Shown in pieces: positions 1 to 5,467 of a stretch of 5,467 nt of DNA; the first letter of the stretch is position 1, and every line of letters begins with the position of its first letter. Source of the stretch: Bacteroidales bacterium (GTDB lineage Bacteria > Bacteroidota > Bacteroidia > Bacteroidales > UBA932); contig VSOK01000082.1 in the NCBI GenBank assembly GCA_009774765.1, forward strand, positions 1 through 5,467, read 5' to 3'. The translations under genes were made by a program, and so were the position numbers. Below the pieces are notes generated by a model that saw only the letters and a program-made list of their open reading frames with translations, made no database searches and was not told the origin of the DNA.

Positions 1-26
1 TCAACTCCTAAAGACGAGTTCTTCAA

Positions 27-91
27 ACTTTTGTTATAACTTTATACTTGTGTTGCACTTGATACTTGACTCTACCTGTTTGCACAAAAGT
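27..91. repeat. Short inverted repeat upstream of the promoter
   Basis: ACTTTTGT at 27-34 is the exact reverse complement of ACAAAAGT at 84-91, with 49 bases between them. Inside lie an 8-bp palindrome GTTATAAC (33-40) and three copies of ACTTG (46-50, 57-61, 64-68), two of them as ATACTTG. A 5-bp dyad AACTC/GAGTT (3-7 and 16-20) sits just to the left. All are short and AT-rich, so chance is a real possibility. They lie directly upstream of the -33 element at 99, where an activator or recombinase could bind. No coding sequence is visible in bases 1-177. Confidence 0.25.
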
Positions 92-98
92 GAAAAAA

Positions 99-130
99 TT
101 TGTTTTTATTTCAATTGCATTATATCTTTG
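99..130 (+). promoter_or_regulatory. Bacteroidetes-type sigma-ABfr promoter
   Basis: A -33 element TTTG at 99-102 is followed after 20 bases by the -7 element TATCTTTG at 123-130, matching the Bacteroides consensus TTTG-N19-21-TAnnTTTG at every defined base. Transcription would start a few bases past 130, roughly 134-138, giving a leader of about 40 nt before the ATG at 178. There is no room for a riboswitch in that leader and no Shine-Dalgarno before the start, which is normal for this phylum. It is the only good promoter seen in the window and probably drives all four genes. Confidence 0.8.
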
Positions 131-177
131 CGTGTTGATTTAATGACAGTTTTTATAACTGCACTTCTGTATTGGTT

Positions 178-1572
178 ATGAAAAGGACATTCTGTTTTCT
201 GTTGTTATTCACAGGTATATATCTTTCGGCCCAGAACATTGGAAATGAGCCGGGGGGGGCATCGTATACAGATTCATTTTCAATACAGATCAAATATCAT
301 AAGGGATATTCTTTCGTAGACACGCTTTTCAGAGACAACAGGGCATCTCTTGACCGGATGGTTTCCATTATTGACGGACTGGGGTCAAACCCGTTGTCAA
401 AGCTGAGGTCCATTTCAATAAAAGGAAGCGCATCACCGGAAGGCTGCCTGGCCGACAATCAGAAACTTGCCGAAAAGCGGGCGATACTGCTCCGTGAATA
501 CCTGATTGAAAACACCTCACTCCCGTCTTCAGCCATCAAAGTATGCCCGTCAGACATCGACTGGGAGTCTCTCGGCAGAATGATAGCGGCGACAGATCTG
601 TCGTGGCGCGATGAGGCCGTATCAATAATACACGACACGCCTATATATTTATTCGACAGGAACAACCGCATAATAGACGGGAAAAAGAACAGGCTCGGGC
701 TGCTTCGCGGCGGACGCGCCTGGAAATATATGGAGAAAAGGTTTTTCCCTGATATGCGGAACGCCTCTGTCAACATCGAGTATTCACAGGGAACAGACGA
801 AAATGCTTCAGGACCGTGTATGTCCGGCAATATGTCCGATAAAGTAACCGGCAAATATATACAGGAGGACACAGTGGATGTTCAGGCTGCGGATACTATC
901 GGAAATATGCCTGTCGACATTCGCGAATGCACCAGCTGGAATGCATCAGGAGACAGTCCAGACGCTACAGTAATACCGGCGGCACCTCTTGAACCGGCAA
1001 AGGAAATCAGACAGGAGGCAAAAGACAGGAAATTCACTGTGCTTATGAAGACCAATATGCTCTACGACATAGCGGCCGTTCCGAATATAGGCATAGAAAT
1101 CCCGATCGGAAAGGATTGGTCGGTAAGCGCGAACTGGATGTATGCCTGGTGGAGCAAAGAGTCTGCCCACCGTTTCTGGAGAGTCTATGGAGGCGATGCG
1201 GAGATACGAAGGTGGTTTTCACCGCGCCGCGACACCCGTTCTTTTATGTGCGGACATCATATAGGCGTATACGGACAGATGCTTACCTACGATTTCGAAT
1301 GGGGCGGTACCGGATACCTCGGAGACAAATGGAGCTGGGGAGCAGGACTTTCATACGGATATTCATTGCCTGTCGGACAGCATTTCAATATAGACTTCAC
1401 GCTCGGAGCAGGATACCTTCAAGGACAGTATATGAAATATCATCCGGAGGATAACTGCTATGTGTGGGATTCTACACATATAAGAAGATGGATAGGACCG
1501 ACAAAGGCTGAAATATCACTCGTATGGTTCATCGGCGGACGCGGCGAAAGGAAAGGAGGGACAAGGAGATGA
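178..1572 (+). CDS. OmpA-like / DUF3575 domain outer-membrane protein
   Basis: This encodes a 464-residue secreted protein, probably an outer-membrane component of a fimbrial locus; the molecular role of DUF3575 is unknown. Residues 1-18 are a Sec signal peptide (MKR, hydrophobic core, cut at LSA|Q). Residues ~45-130 resemble an OmpA peptidoglycan-binding domain: IKGSASPEG (81-89), N94 and the KRA at 100-102 match the GxxDxxG...N...RA pattern, but the usual aspartate is replaced. Residues ~203-284 are a low-complexity linker. Residues ~285-455 are the DUF3575 domain, with KTNMLYD (291-297), NWMYAWW (319-325), the Trp/Tyr-rich GDKWSWGAGLSYGYS (382-396), and GPTKAEISLVWF (440-451), a pattern of alternating beta-strands like a small barrel. 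ATG 178 is preferred over an in-frame TTG at 172 because it gives a proper signal peptide. The last codons contain the ribosome site of the next gene and the stop overlaps its ATG. A G8 run lies in codons 25-27. Confidence 0.88.
   Translation: MKRTFCFLLLFTGIYLSAQNIGNEPGGASYTDSFSIQIKYHKGYSFVDTLFRDNRASLDRMVSIIDGLGSNPLSKLRSISIKGSASPEGCLADNQKLAEKRAILLREYLIENTSLPSSAIKVCPSDIDWESLGRMIAATDLSWRDEAVSIIHDTPIYLFDRNNRIIDGKKNRLGLLRGGRAWKYMEKRFFPDMRNASVNIEYSQGTDENASGPCMSGNMSDKVTGKYIQEDTVDVQAADTIGNMPVDIRECTSWNASGDSPDATVIPAAPLEPAKEIRQEAKDRKFTVLMKTNMLYDIAAVPNIGIEIPIGKDWSVSANWMYAWWSKESAHRFWRVYGGDAEIRRWFSPRRDTRSFMCGHHIGVYGQMLTYDFEWGGTGYLGDKWSWGAGLSYGYSLPVGQHFNIDFTLGAGYLQGQYMKYHPEDNCYVWDSTHIRRWIGPTKAEISLVWFIGGRGERKGGTRR
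252..259 (+). repeat. G8 homopolymer in the first gene
   Basis: Eight consecutive G bases fall in codons 25-27 (Pro-Gly-Gly-Ala), six residues after the predicted signal peptide cut. Loss of one G would lead to a TAG at 317-319, and gain of one G to a TAA at 300-302, so either slip would end the protein almost at once. The tract therefore has the layout of a slipped-strand phase-variation switch, though variation itself cannot be seen in one sequence. Confidence 0.45.
1552..1560 (+). promoter_or_regulatory. Strong Shine-Dalgarno that fixes the second gene's start
   Basis: AAAGGAGGG at 1552-1560 contains AGGAGG (1554-1559), nine bases before the ATG at 1569. A strong Shine-Dalgarno is uncommon in Bacteroidales, and none is seen before the other three genes. 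It sits inside the last codons of the upstream gene and supports ATG 1569, rather than the farther in-frame ATG at 1524, as the start. With the ATGA stop/start overlap it suggests translational coupling. Confidence 0.65.
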
Positions 1573-2504
1573 GACGTCTTGTGAACATTATGAAACTTGG
1601 AGCTATGCTGCTGTGGACAATGTCCGTTGCACTGTCCTGCGAGCACAAGACTCTATGCTTTGACCATTCCCACATGGCCGACCTTGAGATAAAGTTTGAC
1701 TGGAGCGGAGCTCCGGAGGCAGATCCCAACACAATGGTAGTGCAGCTGTTCAATATCGACGGAAGCCATTACCAGCGTTGGGAGTTCTCTTCAAAGGACG
1801 GAGGAAAGATAAGAATCGAGGCCGGAGAATACAGAATGCTGTTCCACAATGGAGAAATGAGTTCAGTGACAGAGCGTGGAGGAATGTATGGAGACTATGA
1901 GCTGACGACAAGACAGCAGTCGCTCCTCGCACCTATGGGACGTGCTGATATGAATGCTCCGCCACGTCCGGAAGAAGCTGAAGACGAGCCTGTGCTTGAC
2001 GTGTCAGAAGAAATCTGGGGAGGACGCTGTGAATATGTGCAGATACTCCGCGGGGCAGAAGGACAGTCCGTCACTCTGAAACCGGTAAAAGCTACATCTG
2101 AATACAGCGTTGAAGTACGCGAAGTAAAGAATATGACCCCAAGCGTGGAGATAAGTGCCGCGCTGACCGGTATGGCACAGAGCTGGAAAATTGCGGACAA
2201 CATTCTGTCCGACCAGACAGCGACAATATCTTTCGGGCTTTCACGCAAAGACGAAACGACACTTGTTGCAAAATTCGCGCTGTTCGGTGACAGTCCGGAA
2301 CATAACGGGAAGCACTTTCTGTCATTATATACGTCAAACAAACGGTATAAAGACTTCGATGTGACGGACCTGGTTCACAATGCGCCAGATCCTAAGAACG
2401 TACAGCTGATAGTATCAGGCCTGGAGCTGCCTGAAGAAGGTACAGGAATGACTCCCGGAATTTCCGGATGGGAAGAACAGGAATTTGACATAAACATGAA
2501 TTAA
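1569..2504 (+). CDS. DUF5119 domain lipoprotein of fimbrial operon
   Basis: This encodes a 311-residue lipoprotein of the DUF5119 family, which is regularly found beside fimbrillin genes in Bacteroidales; its exact job is not known. Residues 1-23 form a signal peptide ending in VALS, with C24 as the lipidated cysteine. The mature start CEHKTLCFDHSH and the following IKFDW..APEADP (41-53) are the family's signature as I recall it. Residues ~36-110 look like a beta-sandwich. Residues 131-141 are a Pro/Glu-rich linker. A second beta-rich half (~155-285) has the segment AALTGMAQSW (197-206), also typical of DUF5119. The protein ends in GMTPGISGWEEQEFDINMN. ATG 1569 is chosen because it follows AGGAGG and overlaps the upstream stop; starting at 1524 would put a highly charged 15-residue extension before the signal peptide. 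It may be an anchor or accessory subunit working with the upstream DUF3575 protein, which is inference from the overlap. Confidence 0.87.
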   Translation: MRRLVNIMKLGAMLLWTMSVALSCEHKTLCFDHSHMADLEIKFDWSGAPEADPNTMVVQLFNIDGSHYQRWEFSSKDGGKIRIEAGEYRMLFHNGEMSSVTERGGMYGDYELTTRQQSLLAPMGRADMNAPPRPEEAEDEPVLDVSEEIWGGRCEYVQILRGAEGQSVTLKPVKATSEYSVEVREVKNMTPSVEISAALTGMAQSWKIADNILSDQTATISFGLSRKDETTLVAKFALFGDSPEHNGKHFLSLYTSNKRYKDFDVTDLVHNAPDPKNVQLIVSGLELPEEGTGMTPGISGWEEQEFDINMN

Positions 2505-2526
2505 AACAAGTTAAAATATAGGCATT

Positions 2527-3804
2527 ATGAAACATTCTGTGAAATTTTTGGGGCTGATAGCTATGCCCCTTGCACTGATCACGAGTTGTTCTGAAGATGA
2601 GCTGGTCTCTTCATACAAGGGAGAGGAGATTTCATTCAACACCAGACTCGCAACCCGTGCTACAGAGACCAATTTGACTACTCTTGATGCGTTTAAGGTA
2701 TATGCAGACGCAGAAGGATATTCTACTATGTTCATCAACGGAGAGACAGCCAAAAAAGAAGGCACCGGAAACAAATATATATTGAAGAAAGAAGACGGCA
2801 GCAGTTTCTTCTGGCCTGCAGACGTCCATTCCATCAAGTTCTGGGCTTATGGACCTGCCGGAGGAGAAAACGATTTTAATGATATAGAGACCGTTGCGAT
2901 AAATGCAAGTTCACAGGAGCTGCGCAGGATCAAACCGGAAGCAAACACTACAGAAGGAGGAAAAAACCATAAAGACCTTGTAGTTGCCTACAATGAAGTA
3001 GCCAGAAGCAACGCAAACGGTATGGCTGTCGAACTGAAATTCAATCACGCTCTGTCAAAAATCAATGTATCAGTGAAGAACGGAGAGCAGAAGGACAGGA
3101 AAATATATATCAAAGGAGCCTGGCTGATGAGCGTCTACAGTACCGGAACATTGAATTTCAAAGACACCAAGCCTGAAGACCTGTCAGCACCGAATGTGTA
3201 CAAGAACAATATGCTCTGGCAGCCTGAAAACAACTCTTTTGCCGACTATGGACTCATAAAGGACGGTGTTCCTTCCGACGGTTCACTTCCGGATATAAGC
3301 AAAACAGATTATGAATCCGTAATAGGTGTAAAAAACAGTGACCTTATGCTTATCCCGCAGGGCAGGGCTGCGTACGATTTTAAAAAGCCTACAGAAGGCG
3401 GTGCATATCTGCTGTTCCTCTGCCGAGTGGAAGCTATCCACCCGGGAGCAACCCATACCAGTGACGAAGAGCCTGAAGCACAGGCTGACGAGACACATTC
3501 ACACCAATTGTTCCCTGCCTCAGAGACATTCAACCAGAATGAATTCGGATATACTTGTGTCCCTGTAGCAATCAATTGGGAGCCAGGCATAAGCTATACA
3601 TACAGAGTGACATTCTGCGGTCCGAGCAGCGGTGCTGGAGTCTATCCTCCTGATGTGGAAATGCCGACTGTTCCAGGTGTAACTATAACAGATATGCCTC
3701 AAGGCAAGAACCCTGGAGACCCGGTACTTGACCAGCCGATCAGTTTCGATGTTGAGGTTGCAGGATGGGAATCAGCAACAAACAATGATATGAATCTGCA
3801 ATAA
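2527..3804 (+). CDS. Fimbrillin family (Mfa-like) lipoprotein, putative pilus subunit
   Basis: This encodes a 425-residue type V-pilus-like subunit, exported as a lipoprotein to the outer membrane. Residues 1-20 are the signal peptide with lipobox ITS|C21. The mature start CSEDEL carries an acidic run that resembles the Bacteroidetes surface-export signal. LATRAT (41-46) offers an arginine cleavage site like the one used to mature FimA/Mfa1. Fimbrillin hallmarks follow in order: LDAFKVYA (53-60), FFWPADVHSIKFWAYGP (94-110), KDLVVAYNEV (149-158), VELKFNHALSKINVSV (168-183), SDLMLIPQ (271-278), VPVAINWEPGISYTYRVTF (345-363) and ISFDVEVAGWE (405-415). Residues ~305-327 hold an unusual His/acid-rich loop and ~373-404 a Pro-rich loop. 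The gene lies 22 nt after the DUF5119 gene with an AT-rich start region and no Shine-Dalgarno. It could be the main shaft subunit or a minor one; the sequence does not decide. Confidence 0.9.
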   Translation: MKHSVKFLGLIAMPLALITSCSEDELVSSYKGEEISFNTRLATRATETNLTTLDAFKVYADAEGYSTMFINGETAKKEGTGNKYILKKEDGSSFFWPADVHSIKFWAYGPAGGENDFNDIETVAINASSQELRRIKPEANTTEGGKNHKDLVVAYNEVARSNANGMAVELKFNHALSKINVSVKNGEQKDRKIYIKGAWLMSVYSTGTLNFKDTKPEDLSAPNVYKNNMLWQPENNSFADYGLIKDGVPSDGSLPDISKTDYESVIGVKNSDLMLIPQGRAAYDFKKPTEGGAYLLFLCRVEAIHPGATHTSDEEPEAQADETHSHQLFPASETFNQNEFGYTCVPVAINWEPGISYTYRVTFCGPSSGAGVYPPDVEMPTVPGVTITDMPQGKNPGDPVLDQPISFDVEVAGWESATNNDMNLQ

Positions 3805-3823
3805 AATCCAAATTCCAGAAACT

Positions 3824-5467
3824 ATGCGACATTTCGGATTACTGCGTACGACAATCAGCATATCATCGTGTATGCTGATTTGTTTCGTGTCGTCCTGCGT
3901 AAAAGACAACTTCGACAGCCATCAGAACGCCTCGGTCAAAGTAGCGTTTGACGTGGAGGTATCTGACAGTTGGGTCAATTGCGCATCACAGGCGGCAACC
4001 GGTACAAGCATAAAAAAAATGTCGCAAACCGATGACTTCGAGCCGTTATATCTGGTCACTGACATTTCAGACCTTCCTGCAGGCTCATCCGGTCAACAGC
4101 CTGCAACAAGGGGAACAGCCGTAACTGGTGCAAACTTCCCCGATGTGTTCGGTCTGTCCGCCATCTGCTATACCGAAGACTGGCCATCTTCTGATGAGGT
4201 CAACGACTGGCCTGTCAATTTTGCATATAATCTGAAAGTGCAGAAAAACAGCAAAGGCGTATGGGAACCTGAAGAGAAGCTCGAATGGATGGGATCAGGC
4301 AGAGTAAGATTCTTTGCCTATTCCCCTTATACAGAGAACTCAGAAGGGACTCTAACACATTCAGGCAAAGATTCAAAGGGAATCCCGACACTCACCTATA
4401 AGGTACCGGACGAGGTCAAGTCCCAGCGTGATCTTCTGTGCGCGACGGCTGACTGCAGCGGAAACCAGGGAGGGTCAGTAAAATTGACTTTCGGTCATGT
4501 ACTGACTGCCGTATCCGTCAAGGCAGGAAGCGATATGCTTGCCGGGACAATTTCTGAAGTCTCCATATCCGGAGTCTACGGAGAAGGTGCCTACAGGATA
4601 GGATCGGCAAAGTGGACTACTGGAGGAACGACCAGGACATTCACGGTCAAAGAAGGAATTTCCCTTCCGGAAGACAAGACAGACAACGACAAAAACATTG
4701 ATACAAAACCAGGAACAGACATAATCAGCGGTATCAGCACATTTATGATGGTGCCGCAGAAACTTCCTGATGGAGCATTGCTGACCGTAAAGTTCAAAGA
4801 TAACCTGACAGGGATAAACCGGACTCTGACTGCTGATCTCAGCGGCAAGGAGTGGCCTGTCGGCAAACACGTCACCTACTCCATAAATTCCACAGGAATT
4901 GTCGTCGAACCGGTCTTTGAAATGACCGTGAACAGGGACGGACAGTGGCCGAACGGAGGATACAAATTCGGTGACGGACATTTCGATGTGGCTCAGGTTC
5001 CGATGACCGATGATGACAAGAAAGCCTATCTCCCTGTCAGCGGATTCCTTCGTGACGTTGACATCACTGCGTATGTCAAAGTGACGCAGGCCAAAGCCGG
5101 GACAGAAGAGGCCAAGGAGCAGAAGCTCGAGCTTCCTTTCCAGATAGAATACTCCACCAATGGAGGAACGAACTGGACAGCGACAAAGGACAGCAAATAC
5201 GGATGGAAGCCGGCGTCAGCGGCCAAGGCCGTAGGTGAAAAGGTAAAAGGCTCCATCCTTCTGCCGGAACAGCCAAGCTTCGCTGAATCCAGAAACGTAT
5301 TCAACGGCATATCGACCCAGGAGGGAAAGACAGACTGGGACCTGACTGCGCACAATCCCCTTTCAAACCATAGTGCGAACTGCTATATGGTGCACGACCA
5401 CGGATACTATAAGTTCCCTGCATATTACGGCAACACATACCATAATGATGACGAGACGGCATACTCC
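3824..5467 (+). CDS. Large fimbrillin family lipoprotein (3' end beyond window)
   Basis: This is a partial gene: 548 codons are open to the last base, with no stop. Residues 1-24 are a signal peptide with lipobox VSS|C25, followed by VKDNFD. ATRGTAVTGANFPDVFGLSA (94-113) is the N-terminal signature of a long Bacteroides fimbrillin group and includes a possible Arg|Gly processing site. Further hallmarks are VRFFAYSPY (161-169), DLLCATAD (203-210), VKLTFGHVLTAVSV (219-232), FMMVPQKLP (307-315), TGINRTL (329-335) and WPVGKHVTYSI (344-354), which complete a fimbrillin domain pair. After ~370 comes an extra module: EYSTNGGTNW (442-451) and then CYMVHDHGYYKFPAYYGN (520-537), like the conserved NCYxVxxxGxYxFPLVYGN segment of long fimbrillin-family proteins, in which several hundred residues may follow. 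The extra module suggests a tip or specialised subunit (inference). The gene lies 19 nt after the previous one and probably shares its transcript. An A8 tract occurs in codons 63-66. Confidence 0.87.
   Translation, partial: MRHFGLLRTTISISSCMLICFVSSCVKDNFDSHQNASVKVAFDVEVSDSWVNCASQAATGTSIKKMSQTDDFEPLYLVTDISDLPAGSSGQQPATRGTAVTGANFPDVFGLSAICYTEDWPSSDEVNDWPVNFAYNLKVQKNSKGVWEPEEKLEWMGSGRVRFFAYSPYTENSEGTLTHSGKDSKGIPTLTYKVPDEVKSQRDLLCATADCSGNQGGSVKLTFGHVLTAVSVKAGSDMLAGTISEVSISGVYGEGAYRIGSAKWTTGGTTRTFTVKEGISLPEDKTDNDKNIDTKPGTDIISGISTFMMVPQKLPDGALLTVKFKDNLTGINRTLTADLSGKEWPVGKHVTYSINSTGIVVEPVFEMTVNRDGQWPNGGYKFGDGHFDVAQVPMTDDDKKAYLPVSGFLRDVDITAYVKVTQAKAGTEEAKEQKLELPFQIEYSTNGGTNWTATKDSKYGWKPASAAKAVGEKVKGSILLPEQPSFAESRNVFNGISTQEGKTDWDLTAHNPLSNHSANCYMVHDHGYYKFPAYYGNTYHNDDETAYS
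4012..4019 (+). repeat. A8 homopolymer near the start of the fourth gene
   Basis: Eight A bases encode part of Ile-Lys-Lys-Met (residues 63-66) in the large fimbrillin-family protein. Loss of one A would lead to a TAA at 4122-4124, and gain of one A to a TGA at 4033-4035. A8 tracts can slip during replication or transcription, but they are also common by chance at Lys-Lys codons, so a switching role is only a possibility. Confidence 0.3.

Noticed and set aside
3..50. A terminator for an upstream gene at the left edge
   Set aside because: The AACTC/GAGTT stem is only 5 bp and is not followed by a run of T, so it is too weak to call.
30..50. A second promoter made from TTTG (30-33) and TATACTTG (43-50)
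   Set aside because: The spacing is only 9 nt instead of 19-21, and the -7 element has C in place of a T.
1116..1454. A 112-codon + strand frame inside the first gene
   Set aside because: It is an Arg-rich translation of the DUF3575 coding region in another frame, with no signal peptide or known motif.
1895..2341. A 148-codon minus-strand open frame within the DUF5119 gene
   Set aside because: It is Ser/Arg-rich, has no convincing start region, and is antisense to a well-supported gene.
2505..2526. An internal promoter between the DUF5119 and fimbrillin genes
   Set aside because: The 22-nt gap is AT-rich but contains no TAnnTTTG, and no TTTG is suitably placed upstream.
4475..4981. A 168-codon open frame on the minus strand
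   Set aside because: It lies wholly inside the large fimbrillin-family gene, has no recognisable domain, and the + strand frame carries clear family motifs throughout.

Overview
The window looks like a piece of a Bacteroidales chromosome (Bacteroides, Phocaeicola, Prevotella or a close relative; the genus cannot be settled from the sequence alone). Three things point there: a textbook Bacteroidetes -33/-7 promoter (TTTG, 20 nt, TATCTTTG) ahead of the first gene, AT-rich gene starts mostly without a Shine-Dalgarno, and protein families (DUF3575, DUF5119, fimbrillin/Mfa-like) that are essentially confined to this order.

Layout: bases 1-177 are non-coding and hold the promoter plus short repeats upstream of it. 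Four genes then run on the + strand with almost no space between them: (1) a secreted OmpA-like/DUF3575 outer-membrane protein, 178-1572; (2) a DUF5119 lipoprotein, 1569-2504, overlapping gene 1 by ATGA; (3) a fimbrillin-family lipoprotein, 2527-3804, after a 22-nt gap; (4) a second, larger fimbrillin-family lipoprotein starting at 3824 after a 19-nt gap and still open at the window's right edge (548 codons seen). No internal promoter, terminator, RNA gene, insertion sequence or CRISPR is visible, so this reads as the front part of one operon that continues to the right.

Together the genes look like a type V-style (FimA/Mfa1-like) fimbria or surface-adhesin locus. Gene 1 would be a beta-barrel-type outer-membrane protein with a periplasmic OmpA-like domain. 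Genes 2-4 are all exported with lipobox signal peptides. Genes 3 and 4 carry the hallmark fimbrillin segments and an Arg-Ala/Arg-Gly site near the N-terminus where an arginine-specific protease could mature them. Gene 4, with an extra C-terminal module, is the best candidate for a tip or specialised subunit. The functions of DUF3575 and DUF5119 proteins in such operons are not established, so their roles as platform or accessory subunits are inference.

Points worth a second look: a G8 homopolymer just after the signal peptide of gene 1 (possible slipped-strand phase switch at the head of the operon), an A8 tract early in gene 4, different residues after the lipid-bearing cysteine in genes 2 and 3, a His/acid-rich insertion in the gene 3 fimbrillin, and repeats upstream of the promoter.
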